NCBI RefSeq assembly: GCF_003751445.1
Contig: NZ_RJUU01000003.1
Location: 682,001 to 746,000 of the forward strand
DNA: 64,000 nucleotides
Direction of reading: 5' to 3'
Source: Streptomyces sp. 840.1
Lineage (GTDB): Bacteria > Actinomycetota > Actinomycetes > Streptomycetales > Streptomycetaceae
In this document: piece by piece, positions 24,262-35,762 of the stretch
How the letters are laid out: each line of letters starts with the position of its first letter
Position numbering within the stretch: position 1 is the first letter of the stretch
Position numbers and translations under genes: made by a program
The notes under the pieces: generated by a model
Database searches by the model: none
The model's input: only the letters and a program-made list of their open reading frames with translations
Told to the model about the DNA's origin: nothing

Positions 24262-24692
24262 AGCCCCGTGGCGCCCGGCACCCCGGCCGCTTGTCTGGTC
24301 GGGGTCATCAGATAGGGCCGGACACTCTTGACCAGCATGGTCATCTCGTAGCCCAGCACGGCCGCATCGGCGCTCCGCCCGGCGAGCACCGCCAGACAGG
24401 TGCCGGAACCGGCGGTGGCCACGAACAGGAGCGTCGAGTCGAGCTCCACCACCACCTGCCGGACCTCCCCGTTGTCCCCGAACCGCGCCCCGGCGCTGCG
24501 GCCGAGGGAGTAGAGGCCGGCCGCCAGCGCCGCCATGTGGTCGGCGCTGTCGGCGTCCATGCCGTGGAGGGACTTCACCAGCCCGTCGGCGGACAGCAGG
24601 ACCGCGCTTCGGGTGTACGGCACGCGCTGTACCAGCCCGCTCAGCAGCCAGTCGAGGTCCGAGACCTGACCGGACGGCGTATCGGTCGCCAT
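24258..24692 (-). CDS. Conservon roadblock/LC7 protein, CvnB type
   Basis: This 144-residue roadblock/LC7 fold protein begins DLDWLLSGLVQRVPYTRSAV and continues VVELDSTLLFVATAGSGTCL, the hallmark of prokaryotic members that modulate small GTPases. It is expected to act on the CvnD GTPase three genes in. It lies seven bases after the CvnA stop and is coupled to CvnC. Confidence 0.93.
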   Translation of the reverse strand: MATDTPSGQVSDLDWLLSGLVQRVPYTRSAVLLSADGLVKSLHGMDADSADHMAALAAGLYSLGRSAGARFGDNGEVRQVVVELDSTLLFVATAGSGTCLAVLAGRSADAAVLGYEMTMLVKSVRPYLMTPTRQAAGVPGATGL

Positions 24693-24699
24693 GGTGCAT

Positions 24700-26598
24700 C
24701 TACTCCTTGGAGGTGTTCACGTCGAGTGGGTCTTGGTCGCTGTGGTAGGAACCGGCCCGCAGGAGCCGGCCCGGGGCCGCGGCGCCGCGCACGGGAAGCG
24801 GGTCCAGCGGTGCGGCTGCCACCGCCGGATCCGTTCCGAAGCCGGACTCCGGCGCGGGCTCCGCCCCGGGTTCCGTCTCGGCGCGGGCCTCCGCGAGGTC
24901 GATGCCGCGGCGGAAGGCCGCCACCAGGCCCGGGTCGTGCAGGGTGGGTTCGTCCTCGGTGCGCGGGGCCGGGGCTTCCCTGAGCTGGGGAACCAGGTGC
25001 TCCTGGTTCGCGCGCCGGGGAAGCTGCGGCCGGCCCATCGTGCCGCGGACGACTCCGGTCTCCGGCGGGAGCGCCGGTACCGCGTCGTCGGCCGGGCGGA
25101 TACCGGGCCGGGCCTCGGGGGGCGTGGGGCGGTCGAGGCGTTCGGCGCGCAGCGGGAGGGGCGGGCCCTCGCCCTGACGCCGGGTCTGCTGCGGCTGGTG
25201 CATGCGCAGTGCCTGCTGCTGCGGGACGTACGGCCGGCGCTCCGGCTCGGGGGCGGGCGTCGTACCCGGGCCGAGGTCGCGGGGGGCGGGGGCCTCGTCC
25301 AGCGGCGGCGGGCGGTGCACGGGGCCGGGAGGCGGGGCCGGGGCCTCGCCGGCCCCGGTGTCGTCCTCGGCCCCGAGCAGGGACTGCGGAAGCACGAGCA
25401 CGGCCTGCGTACCGCCGTAGATGTTGCTCTGCAGCCGTACGGCGATGCCGTGCCTGCGGGCCAGTGAGGCCACCACGAACAGCCCGATCCGGCCGTCCTG
25501 AAGCAGCCGGGCGACATTGACCTGGTCGGGGTCGGCAAGCAGGGCGTTCATCCGCTTCTGCTCGTTGGCCGGCATGCCGAGGCCCCGGTCCTCGACCTCC
25601 AGGGCGAGACCCGCCGTGACGCGCTGGGCGCGCAGCAGCACTTGGGTCTGCGGGGCGGAGAACACCGTGGCGTTCTCGACCAGTTCGGCCAGGAGGTGGA
25701 TCACGTCGGCCACGGCGTGGCCGCGGAGGGTGCCGTCGATCGGGGGCACCAGCTTGACCCGCGGATACTGTTCGACCTCGGCGATCGCGGAGCGGAGCAC
25801 CTCCGTCATGGTGACCGGGTTGCTCCACTGCCGCCGGGAGACGGCGCCGCCCAGGACCGCGAGGTTCTCGGCGTGCCGGCGGATCCGGGTGGCCAGGTGG
25901 TCGACGTGGAAGAGGCCCTTGAGCAGATCGGGGTCCTCGACCTCGTGCTCCAGCTCGTCGAGCAGCTGGATCTCGCGGTGCACCAGTGACTGCAGCCGGC
26001 GGGCGAGGTTGACGAAGACCTCGACCTTCTGGTCCTCGCCGGTGTGTTCCGAGAGCCGGGAGGCCTGTACGACGGCGGCCACGGCCGCCTCCTGCTGCCG
26101 GCCGAGCTCCTGTGCCAGCAGTTCGAAGGCGTCGCTGCCGGGGGCGGTGGTCTGCGGGGCCCTGCGGGTCGGTACGGGTTCGCCGTTGCGGAGCTGTTCC
26201 ACCACCTGCTGCAGTTCGGCCTGGCCCTGTGCGCTGGCCCGGCGCAGGGCGAAGCACCGGCCGAGGACGGTGGTGGCGACGCGGTTGGCGGCGAGGAAGG
26301 CCGCCGCCACGGCGGCGAGTGCCAGGGCTGCCGCCGCGCCGAGCGCGGTCCAGAGTTCGGTGGACGGCGCGGTGCCGGTGGAGCGGACCGTGAGGATGAC
26401 GGCCGCGGCGCCGGTGAGCATGACTGCGACGGCCGGCAGCACGGCGGTGCGCAGGAGTTGGGGGCGTATACGCGCCTCGGGGGACGGCTGGGCAGCGCGC
26501 GGTCTGGCCGCGGCCGAGTGGGAACGGGCACCCGGTCGGCCGTGCCGCCCGCCCTCTCGGCGTTCCGGTCGCGCGTCGGGTGCGCGAAGTTGAGACAT
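24700..26598 (-). CDS. Conservon sensor-kinase-like protein, CvnA type
   Basis: This 632-residue membrane protein has two hydrophobic helices near the N-terminus (AVLPAVAVMLTGAAAVILTV and LGAAAALALAAVAAAFLAAN). A histidine-kinase-like ATPase domain follows, with an N-box-like LVENATVFSAPQTQVLLRA, EVEDRGLGMPANEQ and a late glycine loop NIYGGTQAVLVLP. As in other CvnA proteins there is no clear phospho-accepting H-box. The last 190 residues are a disordered proline-rich tail. The ATG at 26598, with CGAGGA upstream, is preferred to a start 17 codons earlier. It heads the conservon and its promoter lies in the following 300 bases. Confidence 0.9.
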   Translation of the reverse strand: MSQLRAPDARPERREGGRHGRPGARSHSAAARPRAAQPSPEARIRPQLLRTAVLPAVAVMLTGAAAVILTVRSTGTAPSTELWTALGAAAALALAAVAAAFLAANRVATTVLGRCFALRRASAQGQAELQQVVEQLRNGEPVPTRRAPQTTAPGSDAFELLAQELGRQQEAAVAAVVQASRLSEHTGEDQKVEVFVNLARRLQSLVHREIQLLDELEHEVEDPDLLKGLFHVDHLATRIRRHAENLAVLGGAVSRRQWSNPVTMTEVLRSAIAEVEQYPRVKLVPPIDGTLRGHAVADVIHLLAELVENATVFSAPQTQVLLRAQRVTAGLALEVEDRGLGMPANEQKRMNALLADPDQVNVARLLQDGRIGLFVVASLARRHGIAVRLQSNIYGGTQAVLVLPQSLLGAEDDTGAGEAPAPPPGPVHRPPPLDEAPAPRDLGPGTTPAPEPERRPYVPQQQALRMHQPQQTRRQGEGPPLPLRAERLDRPTPPEARPGIRPADDAVPALPPETGVVRGTMGRPQLPRRANQEHLVPQLREAPAPRTEDEPTLHDPGLVAAFRRGIDLAEARAETEPGAEPAPESGFGTDPAVAAAPLDPLPVRGAAAPGRLLRAGSYHSDQDPLDVNTSKE

Positions 26599-26891
26599 CA
26601 GCGTCCTCGGTACGTGGGGCCCCAGTAATCGGTATCCATGTGGTGGCACCTACGGTGGTCGGTCATTCTCGGATCATCGGCCGGGCGGGCACGGGAATAT
26701 GAGCCCACCGTTGATCACCGGACACACACGGTAGTCGCCCGGAGCGAGGCCGCGGCGGGCAGTTGCGGAACTTGCCCGCTATCCGTCCCGCTCTGGTATG
26801 ACCTCTCGCACGAGCGACCGAATAGGCAGGTCCGGTCAGTGCGTCATGCGGTGGGGGCGGGCGTGTGCCGTCGTCCCCGGCGGCACGCGAG
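26599..26891. other. Intergenic region holding the conservon promoter
   Basis: About 290 bases separate the conservon start from the hairpin that ends the esterase gene. No ORF with the genome's codon bias is seen on either strand. No promoter element or repeat stands out clearly. Confidence 0.4.
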
Positions 26892-26921
26892 AAGCCCCCT
26901 CGGACATCACCGAGGGGGCTT
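26892..26921 (-). terminator. Perfect terminator hairpin after the esterase gene
   Basis: AAGCCCCCTCGG, a 6-base loop ACATCA, and the exact complement CCGAGGGGGCTT form a 12-bp stem 100 bases past the leftward esterase stop. It also insulates the conservon promoter from read-through. Confidence 0.85.
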
Positions 26922-27021
26922 GCCGGATGTGCGGGCGGCCGGTGTCCCGCTCCCCGCACGGCCTGTCCGCCGGACCGGGCCGGGCGGGGAGCGATCCTGC
27001 GGGCGCCGCTGCCGCGGGCCG

Positions 27022-28032
27022 TCAGGCCTTGCGGAGCCGGGCGACGATGCCGTCGAGGTCGCGGCGGACCAGGTAGTCGCGGATCACGTGCCCGCCCGGC
27101 TCCTCGTACCACTCGTGCGGGATACCGGCTGCGCCGAGGAGGCCCCGGAACTCCCGCTGGCCGGCCAGCACCTGGGTCTCGTTGACCGTGTCGAACCAGT
27201 TGACCGGGTCGGGGCTGGTGCCCGCCACCAGGAACACCCGTTTGTTCCGGTAGCTCTCGACGCGCTCGACCGGGTTGTCGGCGCTCACCCTGGCCTCGTC
27301 CCACAGCGGTACTCCGTAGACCGTGCCGCCGCCCAGGTCCAGGGCGGCGGAGGACACGTTGGCCCAGTGGGTGACCAGTCCCGCGTCACGGCGCAGACTG
27401 GCCGGGCCCGAGTGGGCGCTCACCGAGGCGAAGTGGCCGTAGTACTTCGCCGCGTACTTCAGTGCGCCGAAGCCTCCCATCGAGAATCCGGCGACGGCCC
27501 GGCCGTCGTACTCGGCGTAGGTACGGAAGTTGGCGTCGATCCAGGGAATCAGCTGCCCGATGTGGAACGTCTCCCAGTTCCGGGGGCCCGTGTTGGTGCT
27601 GACCGGGTCGGAGTACCAGCCCGCGTGCCCGCCGTCGGGCATCACGACGATGACGGGCTTCCCGGCCGTCCAGTCCCGGATGCCCGCGCGGTCGAAGGTG
27701 ATGAAGTCCTGGTCGGTGCCGCCCCCGTGGAAGAGGTAGAGGACCGGGTAGGTGCGTGCGCCGGTGTGGTAGTCGTCCGGGAGCAGGACGTTGACGCCCG
27801 GGTCCCAGCCGATCGCGTCGGTCGCGAACCGGTAGAACCACATACGCGGATCGCTCTCGTCGTGCTCCACGATGCGCAGCCCGAAGCCGTCACCCGCCGC
27901 GCCGGCCGGGGACGCGGCCGCGAGGACGCCCCCGGCGCCGAGGGCCGTCGCGGCGAAGAGCCCGCCTGCGGCCCTGATGACATTCCTGCGGGTGGGACTG
28001 TGGGCACGGTTGCTGCGGTGGCTGCTCAACAC
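27022..28032 (-). CDS. Secreted alpha/beta-hydrolase esterase (antigen 85/esterase D-like)
   Basis: This 336-residue enzyme has a Tat signal (PTRRNVIRAAGG). The fold shows the oxyanion region YLFHGGGTDQDF, the nucleophile elbow GFSMGGFGALKYA with S184, and a late histidine in EPGGHVIRDYL. These are the features of esterase D/antigen 85-type carboxylesterases, which include mycolyltransferases and feruloyl/acetyl esterases. The secreted location suggests removal of ester groups from polymers or lipids outside the cell. It stands alone, 25 bases after the upstream C39-type gene and before a strong terminator. Confidence 0.88.
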   Translation of the reverse strand: MLSSHRSNRAHSPTRRNVIRAAGGLFAATALGAGGVLAAASPAGAAGDGFGLRIVEHDESDPRMWFYRFATDAIGWDPGVNVLLPDDYHTGARTYPVLYLFHGGGTDQDFITFDRAGIRDWTAGKPVIVVMPDGGHAGWYSDPVSTNTGPRNWETFHIGQLIPWIDANFRTYAEYDGRAVAGFSMGGFGALKYAAKYYGHFASVSAHSGPASLRRDAGLVTHWANVSSAALDLGGGTVYGVPLWDEARVSADNPVERVESYRNKRVFLVAGTSPDPVNWFDTVNETQVLAGQREFRGLLGAAGIPHEWYEEPGGHVIRDYLVRRDLDGIVARLRKA

Positions 28033-28057
28033 GGCCTCCTGGTGGCGAGGGAACGGG

Positions 28058-28771
28058 TCACGCCGAGTAGCCCTTCGGCGGGATCAGCGTGGCGAGCTGA
28101 TCGAAGGAGATCCAGTAGATCTGGTTGCCGCTGAAGGAGGCGGGATCGGCTATGAGGACCGTGCGGTCCACGTCGTCGTAGCCGAACACGGTGAAGTAGT
28201 GGTAGATCGTCTGGTCCGAGGGGTAGCCGGGCGGCTGGTTGCCGGGCGGGGCCACGATGTTGGCCACCAGCGGGTAGTTGCGGTCGATGTCGAAGACGAT
28301 GTCGTTCCACAGCAGGTCGCGCTGGCCCTGGGTGGGCGGGTCGTTCGGCATCTCCTTGGTCTCGTACCAGCCGCCGCCGAGGTTCGCGTTGAGTACGCCC
28401 GTGACCTGGCCGATGTGGTCGGTGCCGGCCTCGGTCGTACCGAGCTGGCCGGCCAGGACGGCCTGGCTGGGCGGGGCGGTCCTGGCCGAGAGTGCGATGC
28501 GGGTGGCGGCCGGTCCGCACCAGTAGCCGGTCTCCTGCACCTGGTAGTCGATCTCCAGCCAGTGCCCGCTGCTGGTACGGCCGGAGGCGACCTTCAGCCG
28601 GGTGCCGGGCGCGTTGTGCCCGCTGACGACGGCCGTGCCGGCCTTCGTTCCGTGGGCGAGCACGGATACCGATGGGGTGTGCGGTACGGGCGAGGCCTGG
28701 GCCGTGCCGGGGTGGAGGAGAACGCCGACGGCGGCCACGGCGATCGCCGAGGACACGAGTCTCCTGCGCAT
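28058..28771 (-). CDS. Secreted C39-like cysteine peptidase-fold protein
   Basis: This 237-residue exported protein has a Sec signal (MRRRLVSSAIAVAAVGVLL, cleavage near AQA-SP). The papain-like C39 core is clear: the catalytic Cys in GYWCGPAA (C85), the His in IYHYFTVFGYDD (H191) and an Asp in LIADPAS, so it appears active. Target proteins are unknown; secreted C39-like proteins in Streptomyces are common and poorly studied. AGGAG lies six bases before the ATG. It probably shares a transcript with the esterase that follows. Confidence 0.85.
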   Translation of the reverse strand: MRRRLVSSAIAVAAVGVLLHPGTAQASPVPHTPSVSVLAHGTKAGTAVVSGHNAPGTRLKVASGRTSSGHWLEIDYQVQETGYWCGPAATRIALSARTAPPSQAVLAGQLGTTEAGTDHIGQVTGVLNANLGGGWYETKEMPNDPPTQGQRDLLWNDIVFDIDRNYPLVANIVAPPGNQPPGYPSDQTIYHYFTVFGYDDVDRTVLIADPASFSGNQIYWISFDQLATLIPPKGYSA

Positions 28772-28934
28772 AAAGGCTCCTGAGGGTGGGGGGACGGGCC
28801 TTGCGGGAAGAACGCCCGCCGGGGAACGCGCCCGGCCGGCGCGCACGAAGGCTCCGCGCGGCACGGCCGGTCCCGGCAGCGGGCACCAGCGTCCTTCCCC
28901 GCTCAAGGACGGCGCAAGGAACGAAAGTTCAGGC

Positions 28935-29948
28935 TTACGGGCCCGGCCGCCCCCGCTGTCCCTTCGCCCGCTCCGCGACGGCCAGCAGCGCCCGGCCCTC
29001 CGCCGTCGCGACGTGGATGGACCGGCCGGCCTTGCGCACGGTGGCGACCAGCCCCGCCGCGCGCAGCACGTTCAGGTGCTGGCTGACGGCGGGGTGGGTC
29101 ACGTCCAGGAGCCGCGCGGCCTCGACCGTGGAGCATCCGGTGCGGGTCGCGCGCAGGAGACCGGCCCGGGTGTGACCGAGCAACGGGCCCAGCGGCCCCG
29201 CGCCCCGCGCCGGCAGGCCGGGGGCGGGGCCGGCCCAGTCCGCGGCGTGGTGGATGGGGTAGACGAGAACGGGCGGCAGGTCCCCGTCGGCCAGCGTGAT
29301 CGGCGTGGGCCAGCAGAAGAACGACGGCTGCAGCACCAGTCCCCTCCCCCGCAACCGGAGCTGCTGGTCCACGGGGTACGTCGCCTCCAGTACGGGCGGG
29401 CGCCAGCGGAACTGGGGCCCGAGCCCGGCCAGCAGCCCCTCGGTGCCACCGTCGAGGAGACTGCGCAGGCGCAGGGCCCGGTCGGCGTCTATGTGCGCGT
29501 GGACGCGCTGCCAGTACGGAGCGAGCGCCTCCAGCTGATAGGTGCGCAGCGCCTCACCGAGCTGCCGGAGGGTTTCGGTGTCGCCGCCGGCCAGGGAACT
29601 CACCCAGCCGGGGAGTCGGAGCGTGGCCGCCAGCTGTGTCAGATCGGTCCGCAGCCGTGGCCGCGGAGTGCTCATCAGGGTGTCGACGGCCGCGTGCAGG
29701 GTGGCCCGGTCGCCGGTGGTGGGGGTGAGGAAGTCCGGCGAGTACCCGCGTGGCGGCAGCAGCGAGGACAGCAGCCGGGGGCTCGCGGAGAGCCTCGGCC
29801 GGACCCAGCGGCGCCAGACACCGAACTCCCTTTCACCGTCGCGGCGTTGCAGGGTCTGCACGCTGTTGCTGATCTCCCAGAGGAAGTCCGGCCCGGGGGC
29901 CACCCGGACCCGCCCCAGATCCTCGGCGGTGAAGTGCACCCGCAGCAT
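28935..29948 (-). CDS. ArsR-like winged-helix regulator with long N-terminal domain (DUF5937-like)
   Basis: This 337-residue protein has its DNA-binding winged helix at the C-terminus: GCSTVEAARLLDVTHPAVSQ, HLNVLRAAGLVATVRKAGRS, and IHVATAEGRALL. The N-terminal 240 residues (MLRVHFTAEDLGRVRVAPGP) match the DUF5937-type domain common before ArsR helices in Streptomyces. No metal-binding cysteines of classical ArsR are seen, so the signal is probably not a metal. No obvious target is divergent from it; the upstream 190 bases show no clear operator. Confidence 0.85.
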   Translation of the reverse strand: MLRVHFTAEDLGRVRVAPGPDFLWEISNSVQTLQRRDGEREFGVWRRWVRPRLSASPRLLSSLLPPRGYSPDFLTPTTGDRATLHAAVDTLMSTPRPRLRTDLTQLAATLRLPGWVSSLAGGDTETLRQLGEALRTYQLEALAPYWQRVHAHIDADRALRLRSLLDGGTEGLLAGLGPQFRWRPPVLEATYPVDQQLRLRGRGLVLQPSFFCWPTPITLADGDLPPVLVYPIHHAADWAGPAPGLPARGAGPLGPLLGHTRAGLLRATRTGCSTVEAARLLDVTHPAVSQHLNVLRAAGLVATVRKAGRSIHVATAEGRALLAVAERAKGQRGRPGP

Positions 29949-30141
29949 GGCCGCTCCTTGGAAGGTGGAGGCGCACCGGTGCCGTCCTCGGCCGTGTCCG
30001 GCGGATCAGCGAGTAGGCGGATCAGCGGGCAGGTGGACGGGGGTGCACCGGGAAGCCGCCGCACCGTACCCGCTTCCCGACGGCAGCGTACCGCCGTTCG
30101 ACGCCCGCCCGGCCGTGCGGATGCCGCCGCTCTCCGGGCGG

Positions 30142-31008
30142 TCAGGGGCGGCGGCCCACCCAGGTGGTCCTGGTCGTCCGGACCGTGAGGTCGTCGCGCC
30201 GCAGGACGCTGTGCGGGCCTTCGTCGCCGGTGACGGCGTCAAGGGCGGCCAGGTCCTCGGCGGCGAGCTGCCCGTCGAGGTGGGTACGCAGCTTCCGCAG
30301 ACAGAGCTGCGCGTAGCGGGCTGCGGCGGGCGGCAGCGGGGCAGTCAGGTCGATCACGAAGGGCCGCTCGGCCTCCGGCACGAAGCCCGCGCGGACGAGG
30401 TGGTCCGTCCAGCCGGCGGCGGGTTCCGCGTTCAGGGCGGCGTGCAGGCGGGCCTCCAGGCCGGGCCGGCCCACTCCGATGTCCTCGGGCAGGAAGCGGG
30501 GGAAGAAGTCCATCTCGGTGACGGCGAGGAGGCCGCCCGGCCGCAGGGCGCCGAAGGCGTGGGACAGCACCCGGCCGAGGTTGTCCATGTGGTGGAGAGC
30601 GGCGGCCGCCCAGACCAGGTCGCTGGTGTCGAGGGCCGGCCATTCCTGGTCGAGGTCCGCCCGAACGCCGTGGACCCGGTCCGCGAGCCCCAGCTCGGCC
30701 GCCTTCACCGACAGCCGGTGGAGCATCTGCGGGGAGCGGTCCACCGCCCGGACCCCGGCCCGGGGGAAGCGCCGCGCCAGGGCGATGGCACCGGTCCCGG
30801 TTCCGCTGCCCAGGTCGACGATGCGGCCGGGTTCCCGGTCGGACAGTTCACCCAGCCAGGTGGTGAGCTCCGACAGGTACGCACCCAGGACCTCGGCGTC
30901 GAGTTCCAGGATCTCGGCCATGGCGGCCGTTCCGTCGTCGGCGCGGGTATCGGCGTGGGCCGGTCGGGAGGTGTCCGGGCGTGGGGTATTCGGGTCTGCG
31001 GTGTTCAT
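30142..31008 (-). CDS. Class I SAM-dependent methyltransferase
   Basis: This 288-residue protein has SAM motif I (GRIVDLGSGTGTGAIALARR), an acidic loop after strand 2 (VRAVDRSPQML), motif II region (SDLVWAAAALHHM) and LRPGGLLAVTEM. This is the UbiE/type-11 pattern for small-molecule methylation. It is divergent from an XRE-cupin regulator, with palindromes between them, and is the likely regulated target. The ATG at 31008 is used because upstream codons overlap the operators. The substrate is unknown. Confidence 0.88.
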   Translation of the reverse strand: MNTADPNTPRPDTSRPAHADTRADDGTAAMAEILELDAEVLGAYLSELTTWLGELSDREPGRIVDLGSGTGTGAIALARRFPRAGVRAVDRSPQMLHRLSVKAAELGLADRVHGVRADLDQEWPALDTSDLVWAAAALHHMDNLGRVLSHAFGALRPGGLLAVTEMDFFPRFLPEDIGVGRPGLEARLHAALNAEPAAGWTDHLVRAGFVPEAERPFVIDLTAPLPPAAARYAQLCLRKLRTHLDGQLAAEDLAALDAVTGDEGPHSVLRRDDLTVRTTRTTWVGRRP

Positions 31009-31028
31009 GTATCGACCGTAACGCCGCC

Positions 31029-31045
31029 TTGCGCGCATCGCGTAA
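31029..31045. promoter_or_regulatory. Operator-like palindrome 1 for the XRE-cupin regulator
   Basis: TTGCGCGCATCGCGTAA has seven-base arms with six matching positions around CAT. It lies between the divergent methyltransferase and regulator genes, 21 bp (centre to centre about 20) from a second palindrome with the same TTGCG ends. Confidence 0.5.
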
Positions 31046-31048
31046 ACT

Positions 31049-31065
31049 CTTGCGCATGACGCAAG
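31049..31065. promoter_or_regulatory. Operator-like palindrome 2, overlapping the regulator start codon
   Basis: CTTGCG-CATGA-CGCAAG is a perfect 6-bp inverted repeat whose loop contains the ATG of the XRE-cupin gene. Binding here would block initiation directly and fits autoregulation. Confidence 0.55.
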
Positions 31066-31634
31066 AAAGCGATCTGGACAGCACGGTGCGCATGCGGATC
31101 AGAAGCTTGCGGAAGGCCCGTGGCTGGTCGCTCGACAGCCTCGCCGAGCGTGCCTTCCTGAGCCCCTCGACCCTGAGCCGCATCGAGACCGGGCACCGGC
31201 GCATCGGGCTCGACCAGCTCACGGCGCTGGCCCGCGCCCTGGGGGTCTCGCTCGACCAGCTGGTGGAGAGCGTCAGCGACGAGGATGCCGTGATCAGGCC
31301 CCGGCGCGACGAGCGGCGCGGGCTGACCACCTGGATGCTGAACCAAGGCTCCGGCCCGGCCGGTGCCACTGTCGCCAAGATGCGCATCACCGACGAGGCA
31401 AGGGGCCCGGGGGTCGACCGGCTGGGGGTGCACCCCGGCAAGGACTGGTTCACGGTGCTGTCGGGAACCGTCACGCTGCTCCTCGGTGAGCGCGCCGTGC
31501 GGGTCGGGACGGGCCGGACCGCCCGGTTCTCCACCATGATCCCGCACGCCATCAAGGCACACGGCGGGCCGGCCGAGATCCTGTGCGTCCTCGATCACGA
31601 CGGGCAGCGCGGGCACCTCCACCCGCCGGCCTGA
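31056..31634 (+). CDS. XRE family regulator with C-terminal cupin domain
   Basis: This 192-residue protein joins an N-terminal helix-turn-helix (RSLRKARGWSLDSLAERAFL, SPSTLSRIETGHRRI) to a cupin sensor (DWFTVLSGTVTLLLGERAVR, then HAIKAHGGPAEILCVL). Such regulators (PuuR/SutR-like) sense small metabolites through the cupin. The ATG lies in the loop of a palindrome and there is no ribosome binding site, so the transcript may be leaderless. The divergent methyltransferase is the likely target. Confidence 0.9.
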   Translation: MTQESDLDSTVRMRIRSLRKARGWSLDSLAERAFLSPSTLSRIETGHRRIGLDQLTALARALGVSLDQLVESVSDEDAVIRPRRDERRGLTTWMLNQGSGPAGATVAKMRITDEARGPGVDRLGVHPGKDWFTVLSGTVTLLLGERAVRVGTGRTARFSTMIPHAIKAHGGPAEILCVLDHDGQRGHLHPPA

Positions 31635-31713
31635 CCGGCGCCGGACCCCGGCCGGGCACAGGACGCGGTGCGGTGTCCGGGGAACGCCGCACCGTCCCGC
31701 GGACACCACGCCG

Positions 31714-32976
31714 TCAGGCCTGGGCGGCCCGGTCGCGGTCCCGGTCGGGAGCGGGCGTCACGGCTCCGCCGGGCAGCGGTACGTGGACCGGGGGCCAGTT
31801 GCCCCAGCCCGCAGCGGGCTCTGCGGCCACGGCACGCCACCACGGGTCCACCGCCGGGGGGTCGGCGGGCTCGAACGGCCGGCCGGGGTGCGGGGCCACC
31901 AGCGTCACCCCTGCGACCTGAGTGGCACGCATCGACCATTCGGCGGGCTCGGCCCACGGGTGCAGTGCGAGGTTGAACGTCCCCCAGTGGATCGGCAGCA
32001 TGATCCCCGCCGCCGGATCGTTGCCCTGAAGGTCCAGATGGGCCTGGACCCCCTCGTCGGGGCTCATGTGGATGTCCGGCCAGGCACCGGGCTCGGGCCG
32101 GCCGTCCGTGTGGTCCTTGGGCCAGTACTGGCTGTACGCGCCGATCTGGATCATGGTGGCGTCGAACGGGCCGTGTTCGGCGCCGATCTCCTTGAAGCCG
32201 GGGAAATACCCGGTGTCGCCGCTGTGGTAGATCCGGTGCTCCGGTCCCGCCACGGCCCACGAGGCCCAGAGGGTGTGCTGCTGGTTGCGCAGGCCCCGGC
32301 CGCAGAAGTGCCTGGCCGGGGTGGCCGTCAGGCTGATCCCGGCGACCTCCGTGCTCTCGTTCCAGTCGAGCTCACGGATCCGGTCCGGGGTCACGCCCCA
32401 GCGCTCCAGGTGCGCCCCGACCCCGAGCGGCACGGCGAAGGCGGTGTCCGTACCGGCCAGCGCCCGGATGGTCGGAAGATCGAGGTGGTCGTAATGGTCG
32501 TGGGAGATCACCACCACGTCGACCGGCCCCAGTACGCCCAGCGGCAGCGGTGCGGGGTGCAGCCGCTTGGGGCCCGCGAACGCGAACGGCGAACAGCGGT
32601 CGCCCCAGACCGGGTCGAACAGCACCCGCCGGCCGTCGATCTCCGCGAGCACACTGGAATGCCCCATCCAGGTGAGCCGCAGCCCGGAGGCGGGCGGGGT
32701 GGCGAGATCGGCCAGGGTGGTGGCATGGACCGGTACGTCACCGGTCGGCGATCTCAGTACCCGCTCCTCCTTGCGGAAGTACGTCTTCGCGAACTCCAGG
32801 GCGGACCCCGACGGCCTGATCCGTGCCCCCACCGGGTTCTGGAACACCCCGTCGACGAAATTCGGGGAACGCCGGATGCGCTCCATACGGGGGCCGTCCG
32901 GGTCGGCCCCGAAGTCGGCGGGCCGCAGCGCACGCAGCCTGGTACGGAGCGAGAACGTGGAGTCAGCGCCGGTCAC
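31714..32976 (-). CDS. Metallo-beta-lactamase-fold hydrolase, NAPE-PLD/UlaG-like
   Basis: This 420-residue soluble enzyme has the metal-binding set of NAPE-PLD-like hydrolases: WMGHSSVLAEIDGRRVLFDP, then ISHDHYDHLD (HxHxDH), HFCGRG, HSGDTGYFPGF and LPIHWGTFNLALHPWAEP. NAPE-PLD homologues act on phosphodiesters such as acyl-ethanolamine lipids; the bacterial substrate is unknown. GTG at 32976 is chosen because AGGAG lies five bases ahead; an ATG nine codons earlier has no such site. It converges on the XRE-cupin gene. Confidence 0.9.
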   Translation of the reverse strand: MTGADSTFSLRTRLRALRPADFGADPDGPRMERIRRSPNFVDGVFQNPVGARIRPSGSALEFAKTYFRKEERVLRSPTGDVPVHATTLADLATPPASGLRLTWMGHSSVLAEIDGRRVLFDPVWGDRCSPFAFAGPKRLHPAPLPLGVLGPVDVVVISHDHYDHLDLPTIRALAGTDTAFAVPLGVGAHLERWGVTPDRIRELDWNESTEVAGISLTATPARHFCGRGLRNQQHTLWASWAVAGPEHRIYHSGDTGYFPGFKEIGAEHGPFDATMIQIGAYSQYWPKDHTDGRPEPGAWPDIHMSPDEGVQAHLDLQGNDPAAGIMLPIHWGTFNLALHPWAEPAEWSMRATQVAGVTLVAPHPGRPFEPADPPAVDPWWRAVAAEPAAGWGNWPPVHVPLPGGAVTPAPDRDRDRAAQA

Positions 32977-33075
32977 AAGATCTCCTGAGGGAGTCGGTGT
33001 CATCTCATTATGGACGGGGGGTACGACAGTGCGAGAGCAGAACACCCAACAGGATGGTGGCCCGCAGGGCCCGCC

Positions 33076-35699
<2,624 letters not shown>

Positions 35700-35762
35700 C
35701 CGTCCGGCCGTCCGCGTCCCACCCGGCGCCTCCGGCGGCGGCCGCCCCCGCGACCCCGTCCG

